64,000 nt of DNA, from contig NZ_KK073768.1 of assembly GCF_000582685.1 (NCBI RefSeq), forward strand, positions 254,893 to 318,892. Reading direction: 5' to 3'. Origin of the DNA: [Scytonema hofmanni] UTEX 2349 (lineage in GTDB: Bacteria > Cyanobacteriota > Cyanobacteriia > Cyanobacteriales > Nostocaceae). Shown in pieces: positions 37,878 through 46,425 of this stretch. A model generated the notes under the pieces. It saw nothing but the letters and a program-made list of their open reading frames with translations. It did no database searches and was not told where the DNA came from. A program made the translations under genes and the position numbers. Position 1 is the stretch's first letter. Each line of letters begins with the position of its first letter.

Positions 37878-38873
37878 CTACTTAGAAAAATATTTTTTTC
37901 TTAATTTATCAAAAATCTTTTTTGTTCGTAATTTTGTGATATGCATTGCCGTTAAGCTTTTGATATTGCTAGGGTAATGCATTTTGTGGTCAAAAAAATC
38001 ATTTAGTCCATCTAGAATTACTTGCGATCGCTGATTAATATTTTCTATTCTATATTCTGCTAAAATATGTTCTGGTATTGAATATGATGGATGTTCCAGG
38101 GCTTTTAAAATACGTTTTACATCATATTCTTTTGAATATCCAGCAATTTTATTGCAATTAAATCCCGGATCTAAATAGTCAGAAAGTCCACCGTTAATGC
38201 TAGAAAAAACTTGACAACCACAAGCTAAAGCTTCTAATGGCTGCATTCCAAAGCCTTCACTGACGGCTTGTTGTGCCCAATATTCTGCTGAGTCGTAGAG
38301 GTATACTTTAGCTTGATTAAACAGCTTTCCTAAATCTTCGACATAAGAATCAACAACTAATACTTTACATTGCTGTTGCAAAGCGGGAATTAATTCTTTG
38401 ATTAAATATTCAGAAGATTTTCGAGCTTGAATTAAAACATCAATATCGCGTTGAATATTTAAATTTTGAAATTGATTACCAATTTGATTGGGCAAATAAT
38501 AGATAAGAGAGTGGGGGGAATGTTGCCCCCAATATCCCATTGTATTTCGGCTGACGGTGATGATGGGAATATTCGCGGGAAGCTTAAATCCGTAACCTGC
38601 ACTGTGGGCATGATAAATTATATTGTGTGGCTGTAATTTCCGAGCAAGTTTAGCTACATCAAATCCCCAACTGATAACAAAAATAACATCATCTAAATTT
38701 TTCTCTTTTAGCACATCATCTAAAAAAAGCTTACCTTCTTCTCTTTGTCGATAAGTTACAACTTCAGCACTACAAAATTGTTGAGCGAGTTTAATTGTAT
38801 TTAACTCTACCCAAAGACCACCACAGGCAAATTTGCCATCTGTCCCAGGTAGTAAAAAATAAAGTTTTCTCAT
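37878..38873 (-). CDS. GT4-like family glycosyltransferase
   Basis: A 331-residue GT-B-type protein. The N-terminus (KLYFLLPGTDGKFACGG) has the loop that begins many GT4 enzymes, and the donor domain shows SEGFGMQPLEALACGCQVFSS followed by GGLSDYL, the E-x7-E region used for NDP-sugar binding. The tail is lysine-rich (RTKKIFDKLRKKYFSK), suggesting membrane-surface association. It may act on cell-surface polysaccharide or be a further sugar transferase for the nearby lipopeptide, but it lies beyond the terminal NRPS behind a mobile element, on the opposite strand, so that link is weak. Confidence 0.8.
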   Translation of the reverse strand: MRKLYFLLPGTDGKFACGGLWVELNTIKLAQQFCSAEVVTYRQREEGKLFLDDVLKEKNLDDVIFVISWGFDVAKLARKLQPHNIIYHAHSAGYGFKLPANIPIITVSRNTMGYWGQHSPHSLIYYLPNQIGNQFQNLNIQRDIDVLIQARKSSEYLIKELIPALQQQCKVLVVDSYVEDLGKLFNQAKVYLYDSAEYWAQQAVSEGFGMQPLEALACGCQVFSSINGGLSDYLDPGFNCNKIAGYSKEYDVKRILKALEHPSYSIPEHILAEYRIENINQRSQVILDGLNDFFDHKMHYPSNIKSLTAMHITKLRTKKIFDKLRKKYFSK

Positions 38874-38925
38874 GTGAAAATATTACATCTTGATAATTAA
38901 CAGTAATAAAAATATCGCAACCCTC

Positions 38926-38954
38926 GTAGAGATGTTCCGGCAGAACGTCTCTAC
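38926..38954. repeat. 'GTAGAGATGTTCC' palindrome
   Basis: GTAGAGATGTTCC..AGAACGTCTCTAC, 29 bp, lies between the GT4 start and the next minus-strand gene's stop. It belongs to the same family as the other GTAGAGACGTTCC hairpins. Confidence 0.7.
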
Positions 38955-38996
38955 TGGAACGTCAATACAATTGTAAGTAATAAACCTGACATAATA

Positions 38997-39680
38997 TTAT
39001 TCCCGCCAGCGCACCTTGACAAAATGCGCCTCGCGTCCACAAACATGGCGAGTTACGGCAATATTTTCAATTGCCAAGTTAAAAGGTATCGCAGTTGTGA
39101 CATATCGCTGCGCTAAAGCACCGATAGGAAGCGCAAGTTTAGCCGCTGTGCTAGCTGCCAAACCCAAACCGACTAATTGCTCAATAGGACGAAATGGAAG
39201 CAGCAGATGCATCCCCACCGCTAACCCAGCTGTGAGCAACATAGCGACTGATGCATTTGTACCGCAGCGAGGATGCACGGCTAAATCAACTTCTCCATTG
39301 GTGAGACGATGTAAAGCCAATGTTACCGCACGTCGCAAGTTACTAATATTTACTTCACCATAAAGGTAAAATCCTTGCTCGGTAGATAAGCCGCTTAATA
39401 GTTCGTTATCAAGTTGAAAATTGCTACATCCTGAAGTTGATTGACCCAGAACCCAAACGGTAGCATGTTCTAAGGCGTGAACCTGTCGCAACATGAGAAT
39501 TTCTTTTAGCCCTGGTACAAAGGATAGCTGTTTGAGTAAATCGGCATCTTGTGTGGGTTGCCCAAAGTCTGAGCTAATAAAATCCACATTGGCAATTTTT
39601 TCAGACATTGGTGTTGTTAAATCAAAGTTAAAAAAATCAAAGAAAGATGATGTTTGTTTGGCAGAAGCAGAGGTATTCAT
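38997..39680 (-). CDS. Conserved cyanobacterial protein of unknown function (DUF6391-like)
   Basis: A 227-residue protein when started at the ATG at 39680, which has GGGAG about 10 bp upstream; an ATG 36 bp earlier (39716) lacks such a site. Features: an N-terminal polar segment, the motif LRQVHALEHATVWVL, a Cys/Asn-rich middle (GCSNFQLDNE), LAVHPRCGTNASVAMLL, and two or three hydrophobic segments (TAGLAVGMHLLL; LGLAASTAAKLALPIGAL), so probably membrane-attached. I believe this family is listed as DUF6391 in cyanobacteria, from memory. The HALEH..H..C arrangement could bind a metal, but no function is known to me. Confidence 0.75.
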   Translation of the reverse strand: MNTSASAKQTSSFFDFFNFDLTTPMSEKIANVDFISSDFGQPTQDADLLKQLSFVPGLKEILMLRQVHALEHATVWVLGQSTSGCSNFQLDNELLSGLSTEQGFYLYGEVNISNLRRAVTLALHRLTNGEVDLAVHPRCGTNASVAMLLTAGLAVGMHLLLPFRPIEQLVGLGLAASTAAKLALPIGALAQRYVTTAIPFNLAIENIAVTRHVCGREAHFVKVRWRE

Positions 39681-39780
39681 AGAAACACTGCTCCCTACGA
39701 AAGAATGGAGCAACATAGATTTGTTTCAAATGTAGCGTTTCAGCCGGTAGATTGTTGCTAATTTTTGTTAGGCAATAGGA

Positions 39781-40027
39781 AATGGGCAATGGGCATTGGG
39801 CAATGGGCAATGGGCAATGGGAAATGGGCAATGGGCAATGGGCAATGGGCAATGGGAAATGGGCAATGGGCAATGGGCAATGGGCAATGGGAATTAAAGA
39901 AGCGGCTGTAAGTGATGCGGATTCTAATACAATTCTTTCCATGCCCTATGCCCTATGCCCAATGCCCCATGCCCTATGCCCGATGCCCTATGCCCAATGC
40001 CCTATGCCCGATGCCCATTGCCAAAAG
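39781..40027. repeat. Inverted pair of STRR heptamer arrays (GGGCAAT)n and (ATGCCCT)n
   Basis: From 39781 to 39891 the heptamer GGGCAAT (variant GGGAAAT) repeats about 15 times. From 39942 to 40022 its complement class (ATGCCCT, ATGCCCA) repeats about 11 times in inverted orientation, with 50 bp between. Transcribed, the two arms could pair as a long hairpin. The reading frames that run through them are by-products of the 7-bp periodicity. Together with flanks, this fills the gap between the conserved unknown gene and the PedR-like gene. Confidence 0.9.
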
Positions 40028-40067
40028 TAGGATGACAGACGCGATAAATCGCGTCACTACTAGGCGT

Positions 40068-40331
40068 TTAATCGTTCGGTTTAGGCAGAGCACAACAATT
40101 TACATCATTTAAGCAGACTTTGCCCCACTGCAAAGCCCAGCGGACAAGCGCTACTCGGTTTTCTGTCTGCGTTTTGGTGAGGATGTTGCTGATATGGTTA
40201 TCAACTGTACGTTTGCTTATTTCCAGTTTCCCTGCAATTTCTTGGTTAGTTAAGCCAGTGGCTACTAAGTCGATAATTTGCAGTTCTCTGTCTGACAGAC
40301 TAACAGGGGTCTGAGACTCGCCACCAGCCAT
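40068..40331 (-). CDS. pedR: Small LuxR-type transcription regulator, PedR-like
   Basis: An 87-residue protein made almost entirely of a LuxR C-terminal helix-turn-helix (LSDRELQIIDLVATGLTNQ, then KRTVDNHISNILTKTQTENR), with a Cys-bearing tail (KVCLNDVNCC; Cys73, Cys79, Cys80). This matches the PedR family (Synechocystis Ssl0564), a stand-alone regulator whose activity responds to photosynthetic electron flow through thioredoxin acting on a C-terminal Cys. It probably binds DNA as a dimer and adjusts stress and pigment genes on light shifts. Neighbours give no further hint. Identification rests on length, sequence pattern and the Cys tail. Confidence 0.82.
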   Translation of the reverse strand: MAGGESQTPVSLSDRELQIIDLVATGLTNQEIAGKLEISKRTVDNHISNILTKTQTENRVALVRWALQWGKVCLNDVNCCALPKPND

Positions 40332-40686
40332 GACTTTTTCATTCCTCCCTTGGTATATGTACTCAATCGCTCTTTCTAATTCTAGAAGATTCTTTGCTAG
40401 CTAGGGATTTCAAGTGTTAGCAGTAATACGATTGTCAATATTCTCTTTATAATTAAAATTTTTGACACTCAAACTAAATGCGAAAAATAGTAATTATTTT
40501 ATACTATTTATTTATTTAATTGTCGAGATATTACTTAGGCAAATTCCAGAGATAGGAGCATCTACAACTTATATAAGTAGCAAAAATGGCTATTTAATTC
40601 TGTGAACAACTGGCGACATAATAGAAAGATTGCTGTAGATTTTATACTGTAAATTAAAGAGTGAAAAATAGAAAATCGAAAATGAA
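40332..40686. promoter_or_regulatory. 355-bp divergent promoter region (pedR-like / sugar kinase)
   Basis: AT-rich DNA between two divergent genes, without repeats of the classes seen elsewhere. Likely holds both promoters. Specific boxes could not be assigned with confidence. Confidence 0.5.
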
Positions 40687-41664
40687 ATGAGCAATCCCCG
40701 TGTTTTGTGCTTAGGTGAGGTTTTGTTTGATTGTTTAGCCGATCAATTGGGGCTAAAGCTAGAAGAAGTTAAATCGTGGACTCCTTATCCAGGAGGGGCA
40801 CCAGCTAACGTAGCCTGTGCTTTACTGAAGTTGGGAACGCAAGCAGGCTTTATCGGTTGTGTGGGTGAAGATGAACCGGGAAATTCTCTGGTAAAGCTTT
40901 TAGAAGAGGTAGGTGTAGATACGACGGGGGTGCAACGCCATTCTACAGCACCAACGCGGCAAGTTTATGTTACACGCTCAATGGAAGGCGATCGCACTTT
41001 TGCGGGCTTTGGGGAATATGATACTTCTGAATTTGCCGATACTCGCCTCAAAGCGGAAAAATTATCACAATCGCTATTCCAAGAAGCAGATTTTCTGGTT
41101 TTGGGTACTTTGGAATTAGCATATCCCGAAAGTGCTTCGTCAATTCACCGCGCTCTTGATTTAGCAGAACAATACGATTTGAAAATTATGCTAGATGTCA
41201 ATTGGCGCCCGGTATTTTGGAAAAATCCTGATATTGCACCAGCGAAAATTCGCGAATTATTTAAGCGGGTGGATTTTATCAAATTAGCATTAGAAGAAGC
41301 CGAATGGTTATTTGATACCACGGATGCGGGGGCGATCGCTCATCGTCTTGATTCCATTGAAGGTGTATTAGTCACGGATGGAGAAAATGGTAGTGCTTAT
41401 TGTCTTGGGGAAAATGAAGGCAAATTACCGGCTTTTTCCGTCCCTGTGGTTGATACAACCGGTGCGGGAGATAGCTTTTTAGCAGGGTTAATTCATCAAC
41501 TCCTCATTCATGGTATCCAAAGCTTGAGGAACCCGGAAACTGCACGGGCAATTGTGACTTATGCTAGCGCTGTCGGGGCGCTGACGACAACGAAACCCGG
41601 TGCGATCGCTTCTCAACCAACCAAAGCCGAAGTTGAAGCTTTTCTGGCTTCGCATCAACTTTAG
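40687..41664 (+). CDS. PfkB-family carbohydrate kinase (fructokinase-like)
   Basis: A 325-residue PfkB kinase. The N-terminal signature is PGGAPANVACALLKLG, followed by GFIGCVGEDEPG. The C-terminal signature is DTTGAGDSFLAGL, with the catalytic base Asp262 and the GAGD anion hole. The fold and length match fructokinases (ATP + fructose to fructose 6-phosphate), which in cyanobacteria feed fructose from sucrose breakdown into glycolysis; other ketose or nucleoside substrates cannot be excluded. It stands alone on the plus strand, and a GTAAAGACGTTCC palindrome follows about 75 bp later. Confidence 0.9.
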   Translation: MSNPRVLCLGEVLFDCLADQLGLKLEEVKSWTPYPGGAPANVACALLKLGTQAGFIGCVGEDEPGNSLVKLLEEVGVDTTGVQRHSTAPTRQVYVTRSMEGDRTFAGFGEYDTSEFADTRLKAEKLSQSLFQEADFLVLGTLELAYPESASSIHRALDLAEQYDLKIMLDVNWRPVFWKNPDIAPAKIRELFKRVDFIKLALEEAEWLFDTTDAGAIAHRLDSIEGVLVTDGENGSAYCLGENEGKLPAFSVPVVDTTGAGDSFLAGLIHQLLIHGIQSLRNPETARAIVTYASAVGALTTTKPGAIASQPTKAEVEAFLASHQL

Positions 41665-41740
41665 AATGTAATATAAATTGGGATATCAGTTGCGATCGGC
41701 TGATATTCCATAGTGGAAAATATGTAAGGATTAATACAGC

Positions 41741-41769
41741 GTAAAGACGTTCCATCGGAACGTCTCTAC
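41741..41769. repeat. 'GTAAAGACGTTCC' palindrome
   Basis: GTAAAGACGTTCC..GGAACGTCTCTAC, 29 bp, lies between the convergent sugar kinase and gluconokinase genes, where it could act as a stem-loop for either transcript. Confidence 0.7.
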
Positions 41770-41913
41770 GACGGTTAGAGCGATCGCCTGACGCGAACAC
41801 GAGTGTTACAATGGCTATTCTTTGAGCAGTATAGCCTGTCAGCAAACGTTTCCCGCCCCAGATTTTATATTTCCGTTCTTAAACAACCAGACAAAGTTAC
41901 TCATTTAATTTGA

Positions 41914-42408
41914 CTAAATCTCCAAAGTCATTATAATATTTTGCAGTATTTCCTTTGGCGACTCGAAAACATCAACCAAAATCGCGTCTGTTGGCTCCTC
42001 AAGGGTATCAAACTGGCTTTGAAGAAGTTTTTCACTCATGAAATGATTGTGACGATCTTGCAAGCGTTTTTGAATCAATTCAAACGAACCTTTAAGGTAA
42101 ACTAATTTAACACGTTCATCATTAATTAAAAGATACTGACGATAGCTAGCTTTCAGTGCCGAACACGCTAAAACTACATTTTGATTTTCTTGCAGCCAAT
42201 GTTGTATTGCTTGTTGCATTGCTAGCAACCACGGTATTCTATCTAAATCGTTGAGGGAAATTCCCTGGCGCATTTTGTCAATATTTTCTGGAGAATGAAA
42301 AGAATCGGCGTCTCTAAATTCACAATGCAAGGATTCTGCCAGCAGTTGTCCAATGGTAGTTTTACCAGAACCAGAGACACCCATCACGAGAATTATCATA
42401 GAGAGCAT
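41914..42408 (-). CDS. gntK: Gluconokinase (GntK family)
   Basis: A 164-residue P-loop kinase. Walker A is GVSGSGKTTIG; FRDADSFHSPENIDKMRQGISLNDLDRIPWL is the gluconate-binding block of the family; CSALKASYRQYL and DRHNHFMSEKLLQSQFDTLEEP follow. All are characteristic of GntK, which phosphorylates D-gluconate to 6-phosphogluconate, entering the oxidative pentose phosphate or Entner-Doudoroff route. Two ATGs are possible: 42408 has GAGG about 9 bp upstream and is preferred; 42399 gives the more usual MIILVMGVSG start. It is convergent with the fructokinase-like gene. Confidence 0.93.
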   Translation of the reverse strand: MLSMIILVMGVSGSGKTTIGQLLAESLHCEFRDADSFHSPENIDKMRQGISLNDLDRIPWLLAMQQAIQHWLQENQNVVLACSALKASYRQYLLINDERVKLVYLKGSFELIQKRLQDRHNHFMSEKLLQSQFDTLEEPTDAILVDVFESPKEILQNIIMTLEI

Positions 42409-42533
42409 TTCAGACAGCCTCGAATTATTATAACGATGTAGCGATACCTTTCCTGAGGAACGCTAACGCAACTATGGGGACAATACCGCTGTGGTTGACT
42501 TTCCAAGGCACTGGCGATCGCTACAGAAGACAA

Positions 42534-42563
42534 AACCCGCTTCGGTTCTGCGGGTTATTTTTG
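42534..42563 (-). terminator. Rho-independent terminator after the antiporter gene
   Basis: AACCCGC and GCGGGTT (42534-42540 and 42550-42556) form a GC-rich 7-bp stem around a 9-base loop. On the minus strand it is followed by TTTTG, and on the plus strand by ATTTTTG, so it could act in both directions. It lies about 30 bp after the stop of the minus-strand antiporter gene. Confidence 0.75.
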
Positions 42564-42585
42564 TGTAGTAGCGAATTCTATTCGC

Positions 42586-44850
42586 TTAACGCCACGAATT
42601 ACCATTTAAGGTAATCACGGCTACCGGACAAGGCGCCTTATTAAGGATAGCATCGGCGCGGTGTCCGAAAAACACGCGATTTGTGACTGTCCGAATAGTG
42701 CTACCCATGACAATTAAATCTACTTGGTGAGAATGGGCAAAGTTGAGAATTTCTAATTCGGGAATTCCCGTCAGAATTACAGTTTTCACCTCAGCACCTA
42801 GTCCCCGTCCGAGTTCTGCTTGCTGTTGCACAATCTGCTCGGCAATCTCTGTTATCGATCGCATTGTCTGCTCTTCAAACAAAATATACTCGCGCTGAGT
42901 CCGATTGACAACGTTAACTAATGTGACAATCGCCCCGGTTTGAGCCGCGATTGTGCTAGCAATCTCAACTGCATATTCGCTGCGATCGCCACCACTAGTA
43001 GGTACTAAAATCTGACTAATCTTGTAAGAGTTAATTGCTTCGCCCAAATCTTTGGCTTTGAGCAAATTCGACTTCACCACCATTGTGGCGCAAGGAGCTT
43101 CTTGAATGACGCGATCGACTAGCACATTAAATAAAGCACCGCTTTTGCGCGAACTTTCAGTTGCACCAATAACAATCAAGTCATATCCTTTACTGGCTTC
43201 TTTAACAATTACGTCAGCAATATCGTTTCCTGATTCTACTTTCGTGTTCAACATTCCATCCGTCGGCAGGTGAATTTGCTCGGCTACGGCAGCGATCGCT
43301 AATTCAGGTGTATGAATTTTGACATCTTTCCTAGAAAAGTTTACTGCATTTCCTATGGTTTGTTTATCTTTTTTAGCAAACAAAGCCGTGACTTCTAGGG
43401 TATTCTGATGTGCCAGATGGCTAACTAACTGAGCAGCTAATCTGACATTGGGTCCGCCTTGAGTAGGTAGGAGTATTCGGCGGATGCGCTTAATAAAACT
43501 GCGGCTTGCGAGTTGTTCTTTTTGCAAGCGTTGAGCTTCTTCTTCACCGATTTCTACTTTCGACAGTGCCCAGCGTAACAAAGGCGGAGCCATTAAAGAA
43601 GTAACGATCGCCACCATGACAATAATCGAATACATTTGCTGGTTTAGCACGCCCAAGGAAACGCCGATAGTAGCAACAATAATCTCCATTGCACCACGGG
43701 CATTCATCCCCGAACCCATCGCGATACCTTCCCAGTGCGACAAACCACCGGCACGAGAACCGATGTAGGCACCAGTGAACTTGCCAAAACAGGCGATCGC
43801 CAACACAATTAAACCAATAAAGAATGTTTCCGGTGCCAGCAGTTGCACTAAATCTACCTTTAATCCGGCTGTGGCAAAGAAAATCGGTGCCAGAAACCCA
43901 GCTGTAATCACTTCTAAAGTTATCCCGGCTTCGCGACTAAAGCGTGGCGATTGTCCGGCAAGAATCCCGGTAACAAAAGCTCCCAGTGCAGCTTCAATAC
44001 CTAAAGCGTGAGTTAAAGCGGCAGCACCTAGCGCCAAAACTAACAAAGCCGATAAACTAGCCGTAGCACCGCCGATGTAATCATCTACCCAGCGTAACAT
44101 CCAAGCCATAAGCGATCGCCCGACGGTAAAGGCAAGTCCTAAAAATATTAGCGCTCCCGCAACCGACCTAAATACCGTTATAAAATCGAATTTGCCACTG
44201 GTTGCTAAACCCGACACTACAGAAAGGAGAATCCAGCCAAGAGTATCATCAGTCATACCCGCAGCTAAGGTAACTTGCCCAATGTCGCGCCGAATCAACT
44301 TTAAGTCCATCAGTACCTTGGCAATTACCGGAACTGCTGAGATACTCATCGCAGTAGCGATAAACAAGCTGAAAATTAACCGTTCGTTAGGGTTCGCTAA
44401 AAAGTTATCTGGTAGCAACCATCCCAATCCTAATCCTGTGGCAAAGGGAACAATAATCCCCCCTAAAGAAATGAGTAGGGCGATTTTGCCTTTGCGGACA
44501 ATTAAGTTTAAGTCTGTTTCCAATCCAGTTACAACCAACAAAAATAGCACTCCCAACCAGGAAACTACTGAAAGTAAATCTGACTGTGCTTGAATGCGGG
44601 GAAAAATGTGCTTTTGTAAACTTGGTAGAATTAACCCGAATATGGATGGACCCAGGATCACCCCTGCCAACAGTTCACCGATTACCGGCGGTAGTTGGAT
44701 TCGCCGCATAAACTCCCCTAAACCTCTGGCGACCAAAAGCAGCAAAGCTAACTCGAGTAATATCAGAAACAACTCGTGATGACCGAGGGGCTTGATCAAA
44801 CCTTTTTCGGGTGCACCAGCGATCAGGAAAAGGTCAAGCAGTAAATTCAT
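42586..44850 (-). CDS. CPA2 cation:proton antiporter with two C-terminal USP domains
   Basis: A 754-residue protein started at the ATG at 44850; an upstream TTG extension reads into non-membrane sequence and is not favoured. About 12 membrane helices form an Na+/H+ exchanger domain of the CPA2 (Kef/NapA) type, with LPPVIGELLAGVILGPSIFG near the start, AMSISAVPVIAKVL in the core and SGMNARGAMEIIVA late in the domain. Two universal stress protein domains follow, from about residue 458 (RRILLPTQGG) and 607 (ISQILVPTSGG), the second ending in the ATP-site motif GSTIRTVTNRVFFG..A. It exchanges K+ or Na+ for H+ across a membrane; the USP parts may sense nucleotides. A terminator follows the stop. 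Confidence 0.92.
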   Translation of the reverse strand: MNLLLDLFLIAGAPEKGLIKPLGHHELFLILLELALLLLVARGLGEFMRRIQLPPVIGELLAGVILGPSIFGLILPSLQKHIFPRIQAQSDLLSVVSWLGVLFLLVVTGLETDLNLIVRKGKIALLISLGGIIVPFATGLGLGWLLPDNFLANPNERLIFSLFIATAMSISAVPVIAKVLMDLKLIRRDIGQVTLAAGMTDDTLGWILLSVVSGLATSGKFDFITVFRSVAGALIFLGLAFTVGRSLMAWMLRWVDDYIGGATASLSALLVLALGAAALTHALGIEAALGAFVTGILAGQSPRFSREAGITLEVITAGFLAPIFFATAGLKVDLVQLLAPETFFIGLIVLAIACFGKFTGAYIGSRAGGLSHWEGIAMGSGMNARGAMEIIVATIGVSLGVLNQQMYSIIVMVAIVTSLMAPPLLRWALSKVEIGEEEAQRLQKEQLASRSFIKRIRRILLPTQGGPNVRLAAQLVSHLAHQNTLEVTALFAKKDKQTIGNAVNFSRKDVKIHTPELAIAAVAEQIHLPTDGMLNTKVESGNDIADVIVKEASKGYDLIVIGATESSRKSGALFNVLVDRVIQEAPCATMVVKSNLLKAKDLGEAINSYKISQILVPTSGGDRSEYAVEIASTIAAQTGAIVTLVNVVNRTQREYILFEEQTMRSITEIAEQIVQQQAELGRGLGAEVKTVILTGIPELEILNFAHSHQVDLIVMGSTIRTVTNRVFFGHRADAILNKAPCPVAVITLNGNSWR

Positions 44851-45074
44851 TGAGATTATGTAGGGGTTGTATATAAACTGTATTGCAAGCGGGGAGGGTG
44901 CGCTTTCTTCGCGAGTGGGGTGTACCTTATTTACTTGCAATACGACGATCCGGCTGATATTCTAGCAAATTATGATAACTCACCGTTATTAAAATAAGCG
45001 ACGACCGGGAGAAAAGCCCGATCGCCGCAGTGAAAATGCCGTATAACTATCAGAGAAACTTTAAGAGTGCAAAA

Positions 45075-45485
45075 CTAAACGGCACCCGGACCTCTACCGC
45101 GTTTGTCACCTGTTTCGGTCAATTCTCCTTGCTTGTCTTCGTTGATTTCTTCGAGTTCTTCGACCCGTGCAGCTTCATCTGCTGCTGCTGTTTGGCTGGC
45201 ATCTCCAGGTGTCTCGTAGTACATTTCCGGTTCGACTGCGTAGTTGTTCAAAAGACCTTCTTTATCCACCGTGTAGCCGTCTGTGGTGCGGATGCTGTCA
45301 CCAGGGTGGGTTTGGTCGTCGGTGAGCGCACTTGCTTCCCTTTCTTCGGTGGGGGTTGTTTTAAATTGATCTCCTTCTCTATCTCTACGAGCGGCAGTTT
45401 CCGCAGGCACAATACCTCTATCGTAATTATCTTCTTTAACGCGATCGGATGAATCTACTGCTTTATTAAACTTTTGTTCAGCCAT
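45075..45485 (-). CDS. Acidic hydrophilic protein of unknown function
   Basis: A 136-residue, strongly hydrophilic protein rich in Glu, Asp, Thr and Ala, with no membrane segment or signal peptide. A central motif DGYTVDKEGLLNNYAVEPEMY is the most ordered-looking part; the rest appears disordered, with a Glu-rich helix (ARVEELEEINEDKQ) near the end. AAGGA lies about 9 bp before the ATG. It is the most downstream gene of a minus-strand run that includes CAAD, BON and YflT-like proteins, which suggests a stress-linked role (inference). No established family was recognised. Confidence 0.75.
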   Translation of the reverse strand: MAEQKFNKAVDSSDRVKEDNYDRGIVPAETAARRDREGDQFKTTPTEEREASALTDDQTHPGDSIRTTDGYTVDKEGLLNNYAVEPEMYYETPGDASQTAAADEAARVEELEEINEDKQGELTETGDKRGRGPGAV

Positions 45486-45934
45486 AAATCAAATCCTTTT
45501 TCAACTGATTGAATAACTTTATAAACTAGATTAAGTGTTTTTGTTATGATGATTACACTATCTTTAGAAGGGAATTAGCTCAAAAAATTCATTTTTTTTC
45601 TCTATCATCAGGTAGATTTTATAAAAACCTATAATTAATTTTTATTATTGTAGAGACGTTCCGCCGGAACGTCTTTACATTGTAGAGACTTCCACACCGA
45701 ACGTCTTTACATTGCAGAGACTTCCACACCGAACGTCTTTACATTGCAGAGACTTCCACATCGAACGTCTTTACATTGTAGAGACTTCCACACCGAACGT
45801 CTTTACTGGACGCGATATAGCCTAAAAGAAAACGGTCAAGTCAGAAAGTTGATTTCGACTTGACCACAAACAAGCAAAAAAATTCCGGACACAACATTTA
45901 ACAAAATTAAATTTGCTTATCGGCAGGGGTTAAT
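45486..45934. other. 449-bp intergenic region with a tandem palindrome array
   Basis: Between the acidic protein and the CAAD protein, both on the minus strand. The outer parts are AT-rich; 45647-45806 is a five-unit tandem array listed separately. No gene is evident. Confidence 0.6.
45647..45806. repeat. Five-unit tandem array of a 32-bp palindromic repeat
   Basis: Units begin at 45647, 45679, 45711, 45743 and 45775 with strict 32-bp spacing. Unit 1 is ATTGTAGAGACGTTCC..GGAACGTCTTTAC, the dispersed palindrome of this genome. Units 2-5 share a derived form, (T/C)AGAGACTTCCACA(C/T)CGAACG, which has lost part of the inverted symmetry. There are no spacers, so it is not CRISPR. The common changes in units 2-5 show local amplification from one altered copy. 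Confidence 0.92.
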
Positions 45935-46384
45935 TTACATTTCTGAAACATTGCTACCAAAAGTCTGTTCTTTGAGCGATTGAATGTTAGCAGATAATTC
46001 TTGCCGAGTCGAATCTTTGAGTAAATAGCGGAAAGTAAACCAAGTTGAGTAACTAATTCCCACTAACTCAAAAGTTGGAGATAGCAGCGGAATATGATTG
46101 ATGGCATCCAAAATTGCCAGAACTATTTTGACTGCGACAATTGCTGCTATAAATAAACCAACGTTGATAATTGGTTTCTTGTATTCGCTAAAGAATCTAC
46201 CTAAGTTTTCCGGCAATTTCGCTAAAGAATCTGAAACTTGTTGTCCAAATTCCTGCAATTGGTTTTCTGGTTCACTCGCAGGTGGTAGCATTGGCAGACT
46301 TTGCGGGTTTGAACCTGCAATTGCTACCATTTCCTTTGGTGAAGTGGGAGTAGCGTATTCCGATTGTTGTAAGTTGGCATCCAT
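45935..46384 (-). CDS. CAAD/CURT1-like membrane protein
   Basis: A 149-residue protein with a disordered Pro/Glu-rich N-terminus of about 65 residues, an amphipathic segment (FGQQVSDSLAKLPENLGRFFSEYK), two adjacent membrane helices (INVGLFIAAIVAVKIVLAILDAI; PTFELVGISYSTWFTFRYLL) and a charged C-terminal helix. This is the layout of the CAAD domain, related to plant CURT1, which associates with thylakoid membranes and, as CurT, bends them. The stand-alone form here is probably a thylakoid or plasma membrane protein. The start is an ATG; an ATG-proximal Shine-Dalgarno site is weak. Confidence 0.85.
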   Translation of the reverse strand: MDANLQQSEYATPTSPKEMVAIAGSNPQSLPMLPPASEPENQLQEFGQQVSDSLAKLPENLGRFFSEYKKPIINVGLFIAAIVAVKIVLAILDAINHIPLLSPTFELVGISYSTWFTFRYLLKDSTRQELSANIQSLKEQTFGSNVSEM

Positions 46385-46425
46385 GTTTATTCTACATTGA
46401 GAGAAGAAAAAGATTTTTGCGGGGA

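Noticed and set aside
39637..40112. Open frames on both strands through the heptamer arrays (PLPIAHC- and GNGQWAM-type peptides)
   Set aside because: Pure translation of a 7-bp periodic repeat; no start context or homology.
44851..44940. N-terminal extension of the antiporter to a TTG at 44940
   Set aside because: The additional 30 residues are polar and do not fit the family; the ATG at 44850 leads straight into the first membrane helix.
45647..45806. CRISPR array
   Set aside because: The 32-bp units follow each other without spacers, and no cas genes lie nearby.
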